In this document: in pieces, positions 12,324-20,446 of the stretch
Position numbering within the stretch: position 1 is the stretch's first letter
Layout of the letters: each line of letters starts with the position of its first letter
NCBI GenBank assembly: GCA_023418595.1
Contig: JAEZZI010000017.1
Span: 1-26,848 of the forward strand
Direction: 5' to 3'
DNA from: Pseudomonadota bacterium
GTDB taxonomy: Bacteria > Pseudomonadota > Alphaproteobacteria > Sphingomonadales > Sphingomonadaceae
DNA: 26,848 nt
Made by a program: the position numbers and the translations under genes
The notes under the pieces: model-generated
Seen by the model: only the letters and a program-made list of their open reading frames with translations
Told to the model about the DNA's origin: nothing
Database searches by the model: none

Positions 12324-13332
12324 ACTCCGCTACACCTATATCGCCAAAGGCAAATATTGGCGCTTCCGGCACCCAACAACCGGCGATCTGCCATTGCCGG
12401 GCACGCCGGGCGATGCCGATTTCCACAACCGCTACGCCGAACTGGTTGAAACCGTGAAGCGCCGGAAGGCAATCGCGGCGCCACCGCGCACTTCGCTCCG
12501 CTGGTTGATCGCGCGGTATAAGGAAAGCCCGCAATTCCGCTCGCGAGCCGACGCCACTCAGGTCGATTACACGCGCATCCTTGATCTTCTGATTGCCGAG
12601 ATGGGCGACGAACCGTTTGCGCTTATCACGCCTGGCATGATCCGCGATCTGCGCGACGAGCATGCGGACAGGCCGCGAAAAGCCAACAAGATCAAGCAGA
12701 TTGCCAGCCTGCTTTATAGCTGGGCAGACGAATACCAGCATGTCCCTTCCGGCTTCAATCCGGCGCAGTCGGTTCGCAAGATCAGATCGAAGGGCGGGCC
12801 GCGCGAATATGTTTGCTGGTCGTCACATGAGTTCGACCTGTTCATGGACGGGGCGATCGAGCCGATGCGGACGGCGGCGATGCTCGCGCGCTACACCGGG
12901 CAGCGTGCGTCGGACATCGTGCGGATGGTGTGGAGCGATCTCCAGGGCGACATGATCCGGGTGCGCCAGAACAAGACCGGCGCTCCACTTATGATCGCCT
13001 GCCCCGCCCCGCTGCGCGCGTATCTCGACAGCCTCAAGCAAGGGCGATCCAGCGTCGTAATCCTGACCAACGCCAAGGGCTCCCCCTATATTTCGAACAG
13101 CCTTTCCACGGCAATCGGGCGCGAGGTTCGAGCGGTTAAAGGCATGCCGATCGACCGCTCGATTCACGGACTGCGCTACCTGGCTGGCGCGGATTTGGAG
13201 GAGGCTGGTTGCACAGTCGGGCAGATACAATCTGTGCTTGGCCACCATGCGTATCAGATGGCGATGAAGTATGCGACGCAGCGCTTGCGCTCGGTCGAAG
13301 CCGCCGCTAAGCGAGACAGGAACGAAGCATGA
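12310..13332 (+). CDS. Tyrosine-type site-specific integrase
   Basis: The 340-residue recombinase starts at GTG 12310, preceded by GGAGAGA; an in-frame ATG at 12277 is possible. An N-terminal arm-binding part is followed by a core-binding SAM-like domain (about 60-150) and the catalytic domain (about 165-330) with Arg199 (TGQRASD), Lys222 (NKTG), His286-x-x-Arg289 (IHGLR), His312 (LGHH) and nucleophile Tyr321 (MKYATQ). All six catalytic positions are intact. It reads toward the tRNA-Cys gene 72 bp away, as lambda int reads toward attP. Confidence 0.95.
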   Translation: MPGTELRYTYIAKGKYWRFRHPTTGDLPLPGTPGDADFHNRYAELVETVKRRKAIAAPPRTSLRWLIARYKESPQFRSRADATQVDYTRILDLLIAEMGDEPFALITPGMIRDLRDEHADRPRKANKIKQIASLLYSWADEYQHVPSGFNPAQSVRKIRSKGGPREYVCWSSHEFDLFMDGAIEPMRTAAMLARYTGQRASDIVRMVWSDLQGDMIRVRQNKTGAPLMIACPAPLRAYLDSLKQGRSSVVILTNAKGSPYISNSLSTAIGREVRAVKGMPIDRSIHGLRYLAGADLEEAGCTVGQIQSVLGHHAYQMAMKYATQRLRSVEAAAKRDRNEA

Positions 13333-13404
13333 AGCTGCGAACTCGCGGGACAAAACTGCGAACTAGGGTTTCGATCGGTTTCGAAATGGCGGATTTCTGC
13401 CGTT
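13333..13404 (+). other. Putative attachment (attR) region between int and tRNA-Cys
   Basis: This 72 bp gap contains two direct copies of CTGCGAACT at 13335-13343 and 13356-13364, one 21 bp period (two helical turns) apart, and a near-palindrome TTTCGATCGGTTTCGAAA (13369-13386). These may be integrase or excisionase binding sites. I see no clear promoter for the tRNA. The matching left att site is outside the window, so the core cannot be fixed. Confidence 0.45.
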
Positions 13405-13478
13405 GGCCCGATGGCGGAGTGGTGACGCAGCGGATTGCAAATCCGTGCACGCCGGTTCGATTCCGGCTCGGGCCTCCA
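13405..13478 (+). tRNA. tRNA-Cys (anticodon GCA)
   Basis: The acceptor arms GGCCCGA (13405-13411) and TCGGGCC (13468-13474) pair perfectly, followed by T and an encoded CCA (13476-13478). The anticodon stem CGGAT/ATCCG frames the loop with GCA at 13437-13439, and the T-arm GCCGG-TTCGATT-CCGGC is intact. Length is 74 nt with CCA. Confidence 0.96.
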
Positions 13479-13495
13479 AATCCACTCCCTGCAAT

Positions 13496-14341
13496 TTATC
13501 CGCGCTTCAGCCGCTCGGCGTGCCAGGCGATGTGGTCGGCCATGAAGGTCGCGATGAAATAATAGCTGTGGTCGTAGCCCGGCTGCATCCTGAGCGTCAG
13601 GTCGATGCCCGAATCCCTGCACGCGGCCTCCAGCAATTCGGGCTTCAGCTGCTCGACCAGAAACTGGTCGGCATCGCCCTGATCGACCAGCAGTTCGGGA
13701 AGCCGCGCGCCATCTTCGATCATCGCGCAGGCGTCGTGAAGCCGCCATACCGCGCGATCGTCGCCCAGATAGCCGCCCAGCGCCTTCTCTCCCCACGGCA
13801 CATGGCTCGGCGCGACGATCGGGGCGAAGGCGGAGATGGATTTGAACCGCTCGGGATTGCGCAAGCCGATGGTCAGCGCGCCATGTCCGCCCATCGAATG
13901 GCCGGTAATCCCCTGCCGCGTCATGTCGGCGACGGGAAACTCCGCCGCGATCAGCGCGGGCAGTTCGTCCTCGATATAGCGGCGCATCTGGAAATGCTCC
14001 GCCCAGGGTTCCTCGGTCGCATCGACGTAGAAGCCCGCGCCCTGCCCGAAGTCCCAGGCTTCGTCGTCGGGCACACCGTCGCCGCGCGGAGACGTGTCGG
14101 GCGCAATGAAGATCACGCCATGTTCGGCGCAGGCGCGGCGATATTCGCCCTTGTCGGTGACATTGGCATGGGTGCAGGTCAGCCCGGACAGATACCATAG
14201 CACCGGCAGCTTTGCGCCGTCATCATGCGGCGGGACATAGACCGAGAAGGTCATGTCGGTGCCGGTCGCGGTCGATGCGTGGGTATAGACGCCCTGCACG
14301 CCGCCATGGGCCTTGTTGGTCGAAACCGTCTTCATGCTCAT
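13496..14341 (-). CDS. fghA: S-formylglutathione hydrolase
   Basis: This 281-residue esterase D-family enzyme hydrolyses S-formylglutathione to formate and glutathione, the last step of glutathione-dependent formaldehyde removal. The alpha/beta-hydrolase triad is Ser149 in GHSMGGHGAL, Asp225 in QGDADQFL and His258 in GYDHSYYF; LSGLTCTHANVTDKGEYRR (51-69) is typical of the family. ATG 14341 overlaps the purU stop (ATGA); a second ATG at 14335 is possible. It is the last gene of the leftward C1 cluster. Confidence 0.95.
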   Translation of the reverse strand: MSMKTVSTNKAHGGVQGVYTHASTATGTDMTFSVYVPPHDDGAKLPVLWYLSGLTCTHANVTDKGEYRRACAEHGVIFIAPDTSPRGDGVPDDEAWDFGQGAGFYVDATEEPWAEHFQMRRYIEDELPALIAAEFPVADMTRQGITGHSMGGHGALTIGLRNPERFKSISAFAPIVAPSHVPWGEKALGGYLGDDRAVWRLHDACAMIEDGARLPELLVDQGDADQFLVEQLKPELLEAACRDSGIDLTLRMQPGYDHSYYFIATFMADHIAWHAERLKRG

Positions 14342-15192
14342 CGAAATACCACCGTCCGGTTGCCGTTCAGGAACAGGCGCCGCTCGCCCAGCGCATTCAC
14401 CGCGCGCGCCAGCACCTGCGCTTCGATATCGCGGCCGATGCGGATCAGGTCTTCGACCGACGCGCGGTGATCGACGCGCTCGACCGCTTGCTCGATGATC
14501 GGCCCTTCGTCGAGGTCGCTGGAGACAAAGTGCGCGGTCGCGCCGATCAGTTTCACCCCGCGCTCATGCGCCCGGTGATAGGGCTTCGCGCCCTTGAAGC
14601 CGGGGAGGAAGCTGTGATGGATGTTGATGCACTTGCCCGCATGGGTATCTGCAAAGCCGGGCGACAGGATCTGCATGTAGCGCGCGAGCACCAGATAATC
14701 GGCGCGGGCCTCGACCATCACCGCCTCGATCGCAGCCTCTTGCGAGGCATTGTCGCCGTCCAGCAAGTGATAAGGCAGCCCGTGCCATTCGCTCAGCCCG
14801 CGCATCTTGTCGTGGTTCGACACGACCGCGACGATTTCCGCCGACAGCGCCCCCGATTGCTGGCGGTGGAGCAGATCGTTCAGACAGTGCGAGCCTTTCG
14901 ACACCGCGACGACGATGCGCGGGCGTTCGTCTGTCCGCGCCAGCGACCAGTCGAGTTCGAATTCCGTCGCGACGCCGCCCAGCGCCTGGCGCAATTTCGC
15001 GGCGTTAGCAGGAAAGCGCGGCCCGCCGCCGGTGAAGACGACGCGCATGAAGAAGCGCGCCGTCTCCAGATCGGCATATTGCTGGCTGTCGAGGATGAAG
15101 CCATCGTGCCGCGCAAGCAGCCCGGTCACACCCGCCACGACGCCGACCCGGTCGTGACAGGTCAGCGTCAATATCCAGCTCTGGTCGTTCAC
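14338..15192 (-). CDS. purU: Formyltetrahydrofolate deformylase
   Basis: The 284-residue enzyme hydrolyses 10-formyl-THF to THF and formate. An N-terminal ACT domain (WILTLTCHDRVGVVAGVTGL, about 6-85) senses one-carbon or amino acid status. The formyltransferase-type domain follows, with catalytic Asn190 and His192 (INIHHSFLPGFKGAKPYH) and Asp228 (SSDLDEGPII). It starts at GTG 15192, seven bases after the VOC stop; the frame upstream of it is shadow of the VOC gene. Coupling to fghA suggests joint control of formate production and the folate C1 pool. Confidence 0.94.
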   Translation of the reverse strand: MNDQSWILTLTCHDRVGVVAGVTGLLARHDGFILDSQQYADLETARFFMRVVFTGGGPRFPANAAKLRQALGGVATEFELDWSLARTDERPRIVVAVSKGSHCLNDLLHRQQSGALSAEIVAVVSNHDKMRGLSEWHGLPYHLLDGDNASQEAAIEAVMVEARADYLVLARYMQILSPGFADTHAGKCINIHHSFLPGFKGAKPYHRAHERGVKLIGATAHFVSSDLDEGPIIEQAVERVDHRASVEDLIRIGRDIEAQVLARAVNALGERRLFLNGNRTVVFR

Positions 15193-15199
15193 GCCCCGC

Positions 15200-15583
15200 T
15201 CACTGCGCGGGACGGTGCATCGCGCAGACCTTGTTCCCCGCCGGATCGCGCAGATAGGCGAGGTAGAGGCTGCCGAATGCGTTCGAACGGATGCCGGGCG
15301 GATCTTCGATCGCGGTGCCGCCAGCGGCAAGGCCGGCTGCGTGCCAGGCGTCGGCCTCTTCCTTCGACGCGGCGGCGAAGCCGACGGTGCCGCCATTGGC
15401 TTGGCAGGCGGGATTGCCGTCGATCGGCTTGGTCAGCATGAAGATGCCGCCATTGTGCATGTAGAGAACGCGCCCCTTGTCGTCGCTGCGCCCCGGCTTC
15501 ACGCCAAGGGCGCCAAGTGCCGCATCGTAAAATGCCTTGGATGCCTCGACATCATTGGCGCCGAGCATGACGTGGCTGAACAT
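15200..15583 (-). CDS. VOC (glyoxalase/bleomycin-resistance) superfamily protein
   Basis: The 127-residue protein has paired beta-alpha-beta-beta-beta modules: FSHVMLGANDVEASKAFYDA (2-21) and GTVGFAAASKEEADAWHAAG (about 65-84), ending YLAYLRDPAGNKVCAMHRP. His4 is a usual metal ligand, but the C-terminal Glu of metal-dependent glyoxalases (GNxxE) is absent here. It sits between frmA and purU in the formaldehyde cluster, so it may act on a glutathione or aldehyde adduct; the substrate is not deducible. Confidence 0.82.
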   Translation of the reverse strand: MFSHVMLGANDVEASKAFYDAALGALGVKPGRSDDKGRVLYMHNGGIFMLTKPIDGNPACQANGGTVGFAAASKEEADAWHAAGLAAGGTAIEDPPGIRSNAFGSLYLAYLRDPAGNKVCAMHRPAQ

Positions 15584-15607
15584 CTTTTCTCTCTCCTGCC
15601 TAGACCG

Positions 15608-15711
15608 TCACCCCGGACTTGTTCCGGGGTCCCACCAACCCGCTTGCGCCGGGCAAACCTCTTCACGCTTTGATTTGCCGCCCGGTGGACCCCGGAACAA
15701 GTCCGGGGTGA
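15608..15711. repeat. REP-pair element (CCCCGGACTTGTTCCGGGG type)
   Basis: A 29 nt arm (15608-15636), itself palindromic around ACTTGTT, recurs inverted at 15684-15711 with one base missing, separated by 47 bp. This palindrome is widespread in sphingomonad genomes. It lies between frmA and the VOC gene and may also act as a transcript-stabilising or terminating structure. Confidence 0.8.
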
Positions 15712-15717
15712 CGCGGA

Positions 15718-16830
15718 TTAGTAAACCACCACCGACCGGATACTCTCACCCGAATGCATCAGGTCGAACCCCTTGTTGATGTCGTCCAGAGTCAGGACGT
15801 GGGTGATCATCGGGTCGATCGCGATCTTGCCGTTCATGTACCAGTCGACGATCTTCGGCACGTCGGTCCGGCCCTTTGCGCCCCCGAACGCGGTGCCTTT
15901 CCACACCCGCCCGGTGACCAGCTGGAAGGGCCGCGTTGCGATTTCCTTGCCCGCTTCGGCCACGCCGATGACGATCGACTCGCCCCAGCCGCGATGGCAG
16001 CATTCGAGCGCGGTACGCATCACTTCGGTATTGCCGGTGCAGTCGAAGCTGTAGTCGGCGCCGCCGCCGGTCATTTCGACGATCTTCGCGACGATATCCT
16101 CGCGGCTCATGCCCTTCGTATTCAGGAAATGAGTCATCCCGAACTGGCGGCCCCAATCCTCGCGGTCGGGATTGATGTCGATGCCGATGATGATCGACGC
16201 GCCCGCCAGCCGAGCGCCCTGAATGACGTTCAGGCCGATGCCGCCCAGCCCGAATACGACGACGGTGTCGCCGACCTGCACCTTGGCGGTGTTGACCACC
16301 GCGCCAACGCCGGTCGTCACCCCGCAGCCGATATAGCAGCTCGTCTGAAACGGCGCGTCCTCACGAATTTTCGCAACCGCGATTTCGGGGAGGACGGTGA
16401 AGTTCGAGAAGGTCGAACAGCCCATATAATGGAAGATCGGCTGCCCCTTATGGCTGAACCGCGTCGTGCCGTCTGGCATCAGTCCTTTGCCTTGCGTCGC
16501 GCGGATCGCGGTGCACAAATTGGTCTTGCCCGACAGGCACGATTTACACTGGCGGCATTCGGGGGTGTAGAGCGGGATGACGTGATCGCCGGGCGCGACG
16601 CTGGCGACGCCCGCGCCGACTTCACGCACGATCCCTGCCCCTTCATGGCCCAAAACCGACGGGAAGATCCCTTCCGAATCCAGCCCGTCGAGCGTGTAGG
16701 CATCGGTATGGCAGATACCGGTCGCCATGATTTCGACCAGTACTTCGCCGGCTTTCGGTCCTTCGAGATCGAGTTCGACGATTTCGAGCGGGCGTTTCGC
16801 CTCGAACGCGACGGCGGCGCGGGTCTTCAT
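15718..16830 (-). CDS. frmA: S-(hydroxymethyl)glutathione dehydrogenase (class III ADH)
   Basis: The 370-residue zinc-dependent enzyme oxidises S-hydroxymethylglutathione, formed from formaldehyde and glutathione, to S-formylglutathione using NAD+. Catalytic zinc ligands are Cys40 (GICHTD), His62-Glu63 (GHEGAG) and Cys169 (YIGCGVTTG); the structural zinc site is Cys92, 95, 98 and 106 (ECRQCKSC, NLC). The Rossmann motif is GLGGIG (194-199). The sequence MPDGTTRF is typical of class III. AGGAG stands ten bases before the ATG. It leads the cluster with fghA and purU. Confidence 0.96.
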   Translation of the reverse strand: MKTRAAVAFEAKRPLEIVELDLEGPKAGEVLVEIMATGICHTDAYTLDGLDSEGIFPSVLGHEGAGIVREVGAGVASVAPGDHVIPLYTPECRQCKSCLSGKTNLCTAIRATQGKGLMPDGTTRFSHKGQPIFHYMGCSTFSNFTVLPEIAVAKIREDAPFQTSCYIGCGVTTGVGAVVNTAKVQVGDTVVVFGLGGIGLNVIQGARLAGASIIIGIDINPDREDWGRQFGMTHFLNTKGMSREDIVAKIVEMTGGGADYSFDCTGNTEVMRTALECCHRGWGESIVIGVAEAGKEIATRPFQLVTGRVWKGTAFGGAKGRTDVPKIVDWYMNGKIAIDPMITHVLTLDDINKGFDLMHSGESIRSVVVY

Positions 16831-16906
16831 GGGGAGGTCTCCTGTGTTGAAGGCAGCAGTCGCCGACTGGCCCCCGCCCCGTCAAGCGTGTCCTGGCAAA
16901 TCCGCG

Positions 16907-16924
16907 CTCCCGCGCAGGCGGGAG
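16907..16924 (-). terminator. Hairpin after the amidohydrolase gene
   Basis: CTCCCGC-GCAG-GCGGGAG is a perfect seven-pair hairpin 10 bp past the stop at 16934-16936. There is no clear U-run, so it may be a single REP half-element that works as a terminator. The rest of 16831-16933 shows nothing else apart from the frmA ribosome site. Confidence 0.45.
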
Positions 16925-16933
16925 TACGGCGTG

Positions 16934-19900
16934 TTATTGGCTGGCATCCCCCTCCCACCAGTAAGCACCGCGCCCGCCGGTCCCCGTCGCCACCTCGCGC
17001 ATGGTCGCCGCATCATAGAGCCGCCCGCCGAGCATCACCCGCGACACGCGCTCGGTGTTGCGGATGTTCTCGATCGGATCGCCGTCGAGCACCACCAGAT
17101 CGGCGAGCTTGCCCACCTCCAGCGTGCCGATGTCGCGCGCCATGCCCAGCGAACGCGCGGCTTCGCTGGTGCCGGTGGCGAGCGCCTCGAGCGGTGTCAT
17201 GCCGCCGCGCACGAACGACCAGAGTTCCCAGTGCATTGCGATTCCCGCCTGCTGGCCATGCCCGCCCGCTGCGACCGGCACGCCTGCCTGCATCAATTTG
17301 CGGGCCTCGCGCGCGGATTCATCGTCGACGAAATTGTTGTCGGGCGCCTTCACCCGCCGCGCATTGTCGGCCAGCAGTCGTGCGGGCGGGGTATGCGCCT
17401 TGAGCAGCGGCTGGGCATAGACATCGGTCGCCTGCCGCCAATAGGGATCGCCCGCCAGCCCGCCATAGGTCACGCCCAAGGTCGGCGTGTAGGCGACCTT
17501 GGTCTGGCGATACATCTGCACCACGTCGTCGTAGAACACCTCCAGCGGGATGTTGTGCTCGAGCGTGTTGTTGCCGTCGGCGACCAGGTTCATGTCCATG
17601 CCGTAGAGCGAGCCGCCCTCGGCCACGACCTGCATGTTTTCGATCCGCGCGGCCTCGACCACCTGTTGCCGCTGTTCGCGGCGCGGCTGGTTGTAGTTCT
17701 TGACCGAATGGCCGCCCTGCGCCTTCAGGCGGCGGACATGCGCCAGCGCATCGTCGAGGCTGTTGATCTCAGCATAGACGTCCGCCGCGCGCGCGCCATA
17801 GACGATTTCGCCGGTCGAAAAGATGCGCGGCGCGACGATCAGCCCGGCCCGCTGCATTTCGGACGCGGCAAAGATTTCGCTCGCGCGGTTCGAGGGGTCG
17901 TGGATCGTGGTGGTGCCGAGCGCGAGGTTCTGGACCATCGACCAGTTGGTTTGCGGGATCAATTCGCCGGTCCCCGCCGGACCATGCGCGTGGGCATCGA
18001 TCAGGCCGGGGATGATCGTCTTGCCCGCGAGATCGACGGTCCTAGCACCTGCCGGTATCTGCACGGTTGCGCGCGGGCCGATCGCGGCGATGCGGTTGTC
18101 GCGCACCACGATCACCCCGTCGTCGATCACGCCGCCATTGTCGCCCGCCATCGTCACGATGCGCGCGCCGGTGAGGACCGTCGTCCCGCGATGGATCGCC
18201 GCATCCTGCTGCATCGCCAGCGACACGCCCGATGTCGGCGGGGTAAAGCCCGGCGCGCCTTCCGGCCGCGGGGCTGCGGGGAAAAGCTGCGCGGTTTCCG
18301 CGGTATAGACCGTCGGACCCAGGCTCCAGTGCAGCCGATTCCCGTTCGACGCCCAATGGATGTAATCGCCACCCGAACCCGACACCTTGGTCACCGGCAG
18401 CGCCTTTGACGTCGCCGACAGTTCGACCGTCTGGTTGCCGGGCATCAGCGGCACGACAAACGCTTCGTAATTCTGGCGGAATGCGACATATTCGCCGGTC
18501 GGCGACACGACATAATCGGTGACGAGTTCGCCCGCCGCATGGACGCGCTTGGCCTCGCCGGTCAGGCTGGTGCTGACCAGTTGGCGCTTGCCCGCATCCT
18601 GACCGATCATGAACACGCGATCGCTCGACGATCCGAAATGCGGCGCGCCCATGCCGCGCGCGATCATCTCCGGCACGCCGCCCGACGCCGCGACGCGGTA
18701 CACACCGGGGTCTTCGGACCAGCGCGGGCTGGTCAGGCTGCCGCCCGCATTGCGCTCGAACACGATCGTCCGACCATCGGGCGAGAAATGCGGACGGGCA
18801 TAATGGCCGGGCCGCGTCGTCACGTCGCGCGCGTTGCCGCCGCCGCCCGCCACGGTGCGGATGGTGCCGAGTCCCTCATCGGTCCAGCCGACGAACACGA
18901 TCTGCCGCCCGTCGCGCGACCAGCTGGGGAACAGCTCGAACCCCTCGCCGCCGCGTGTCAGCCGCCGCGCCGCGCCGCCGCCCATCGGCTTGACGTAGAG
19001 CTTGCCCAGGCTTTCGAACACGACCTGCCGCCCGTCGGGCGAGACGCTCGCGAAGCGCGGCATCCTTGTCGTGAATTGTTCCGGCGCGACCTCGACCGCG
19101 AATTGCGGCGGGTCGATCACGTCGCGGGTGTCGTTGATCGAGAAGGGGATTTCGCGCGCGTTCGATCCGTCGGCATCGACGCGGTTGATCTTGCCCTTGG
19201 CCCAGAACACGATCGAGCGACTGTCGGGCGTCCAGCCCATGTTCGGATAGACCCCCGTCACCGCCCAGGTTTCCTGAACGTCCTGGTCGAGATCGTCGTA
19301 GATCTTGCGCTCGACGCCCGATTCGAGATCCTTGACATAGAGCTTCGACCGCGTCGCCTCACGCCGGACGAAGGCGATCTTCTTGCCGTCGGGCGAAGGC
19401 TGCGGACGCACCGATCCACCCAGCCCGGTCACCGCCTTGGTCACCTCCCCGGTGCCAAGGTCATAGCGTTCGATGTCGAACAGCCCGGTGTTCGAATCCT
19501 GCGCATATTCGAAGATCGGACCGGGCGTGACGTTTCGCGTGTAGTAAACGCTGTTGCCGTCGGGTGCGTAGACCGGCTCGCCCAGTTCCTTCTGATGCTG
19601 TTCGTTGGGCCGCTTGACCAGCAGCACCCCTGCCCCGCCGGATACGTGATACATCCACACTTCGCCGGTGCCGAGCGAACGCCCGGTAGTGAAATGCTTT
19701 TTGGCGACGATGTAGCGCCCGTCCGGCGACCAGCTCGGCTGGTTGAGCAGGCGGAAATCCTCCTTCGTCACCTGCCGCTTGTCGGAGCCGTCGGCGTTCA
19801 TCACCCAGATATTGTCGCCGCCGCCGCGATCCGAGGTAAAGGCGATGCGCCGACCATCGGGTGAGAAGCGCGGATGGACTTCCCACGCCAGCCCTTCGGA

Positions 19901-20305
19901 AATGCGCGTCGGCGTGCCCCCCGAAATCGGCATGGTGTAGATATCGCCGAGCAGCGTGAACGCGATCGTCCGACCATCGGGCGATACGTCCACGTCCATC
20001 CAGCTTCCCTCCGACACGCGGATCGGCACCTGGCGGATCGGCGCGCCGGTCGGGCGGTTCACGTCCCATTTCGCGGGCTTGGCGGGCGTCGTCGCTGCGG
20101 CCTGTGCTGGCTGTGCGGCAGGGGCGACGGCAACGGCGGGTGCGGGCTGGGGCAATGGCTGGGGTTTCTCGCTATCGCGCAGCGTTTCGTCCTCGGGGGC
20201 TTCGGTTGCCTCAACGGGCGGCGCGGGCTGCGGTGCGACCTGCGCCTGCACATCGGCAGCGGCGAGCGCGGTTAGCGATACGAGCGCAAGCGCGAGCGAT
20301 TTCAT
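16934..20305 (-). CDS. Exported TolB-type propeller + amidohydrolase protein
   Basis: The 1123-residue protein starts at ATG 20305 with AAGGGGAAG upstream. A signal peptide (MKSLALALVSLTALAAADVQ, cleavage probably after AQA near 24) and a Pro/Ala linker (to about 80) come first. Next are eight or more WD40-like PD40/TolB repeats (SPDGRTIAF, SPDGRRIAFTSDRGGGDNIW, SPDGKKIAF, TPDSRSIVF, SRDGRQIVF and others, about 85-640), which form a beta-propeller. The C-terminal metal-dependent amidohydrolase domain (about 720-1110) has IPGLIDAHAHG (HxH metal ligands near 770), HSVKNYNQP, GGHGQQAGIAMHWE and LEVGKLADLVVLDGDP. It is likely periplasmic and acts on a peptide- or amide-like substrate; which one is unknown. 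Confidence 0.9.
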   Translation of the reverse strand: MKSLALALVSLTALAAADVQAQVAPQPAPPVEATEAPEDETLRDSEKPQPLPQPAPAVAVAPAAQPAQAAATTPAKPAKWDVNRPTGAPIRQVPIRVSEGSWMDVDVSPDGRTIAFTLLGDIYTMPISGGTPTRISEGLAWEVHPRFSPDGRRIAFTSDRGGGDNIWVMNADGSDKRQVTKEDFRLLNQPSWSPDGRYIVAKKHFTTGRSLGTGEVWMYHVSGGAGVLLVKRPNEQHQKELGEPVYAPDGNSVYYTRNVTPGPIFEYAQDSNTGLFDIERYDLGTGEVTKAVTGLGGSVRPQPSPDGKKIAFVRREATRSKLYVKDLESGVERKIYDDLDQDVQETWAVTGVYPNMGWTPDSRSIVFWAKGKINRVDADGSNAREIPFSINDTRDVIDPPQFAVEVAPEQFTTRMPRFASVSPDGRQVVFESLGKLYVKPMGGGAARRLTRGGEGFELFPSWSRDGRQIVFVGWTDEGLGTIRTVAGGGGNARDVTTRPGHYARPHFSPDGRTIVFERNAGGSLTSPRWSEDPGVYRVAASGGVPEMIARGMGAPHFGSSSDRVFMIGQDAGKRQLVSTSLTGEAKRVHAAGELVTDYVVSPTGEYVAFRQNYEAFVVPLMPGNQTVELSATSKALPVTKVSGSGGDYIHWASNGNRLHWSLGPTVYTAETAQLFPAAPRPEGAPGFTPPTSGVSLAMQQDAAIHRGTTVLTGARIVTMAGDNGGVIDDGVIVVRDNRIAAIGPRATVQIPAGARTVDLAGKTIIPGLIDAHAHGPAGTGELIPQTNWSMVQNLALGTTTIHDPSNRASEIFAASEMQRAGLIVAPRIFSTGEIVYGARAADVYAEINSLDDALAHVRRLKAQGGHSVKNYNQPRREQRQQVVEAARIENMQVVAEGGSLYGMDMNLVADGNNTLEHNIPLEVFYDDVVQMYRQTKVAYTPTLGVTYGGLAGDPYWRQATDVYAQPLLKAHTPPARLLADNARRVKAPDNNFVDDESAREARKLMQAGVPVAAGGHGQQAGIAMHWELWSFVRGGMTPLEALATGTSEAARSLGMARDIGTLEVGKLADLVVLDGDPIENIRNTERVSRVMLGGRLYDAATMREVATGTGGRGAYWWEGDASQ

Positions 20306-20446
20306 GGACTTCCCCTTTGCATGTTCTGATCTGTGATTGGGCGCGACTATTGCGGCGCGAAGCGCCAAGCGCAATGCGGGAACGATTGCCGATCCCACGC
20401 TTTGTCGCGTATCAGGCTGCTAAGACAGTCGCGGGGGATTCATTCG
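20306..20446. other. Divergent intergenic region
   Basis: These 141 bp separate the amidohydrolase and the permease, which are transcribed away from each other, so both promoters must lie here. I see no convincing -35/-10 pair or operator palindrome. A GC-rich inverted stretch around 20353-20370 (GCGGCGCGAAGCGCC) could form a small hairpin. Confidence 0.4.

Larger units (their letters stand above)
1..13404. mobile_element. Temperate prophage, immunity/early/integration part (left end outside window)
   Basis: The region holds an integrase, an excisionase-like HTH protein, an exonuclease/RecT pair, a CI-like S24 repressor with a divergent Cro-like gene, a RusA-like resolvase, an HNH nuclease and many tiny overlapping genes. 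Two divergent operons start around 4390-4480, as in lambda. No capsid, terminase, tail or lysis gene is visible, so it is either a prophage whose late genes lie to the left or a reduced element. The right boundary is set by the integrase stop (13332) and the tRNA-Cys gene (13405), after which typical chromosomal metabolism genes begin. The left boundary and the matching att repeat are outside the window. Confidence 0.88.

Noticed and set aside
14338..15396. purU starting at 15396
   Set aside because: The extra N-terminus is a shadow of the VOC gene; the ACT domain starts directly after GTG 15192.
15754..18409. Two plus-strand frames of about 550 codons
   Set aside because: They are antisense to frmA and the amidohydrolase, are rich in Arg/His/Asp, and reflect third-position GC bias in high-GC DNA.
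18539..19864. Plus-strand frame of 441 codons
   Set aside because: It is a shadow of the TolB-propeller part of the amidohydrolase with no recognisable family.
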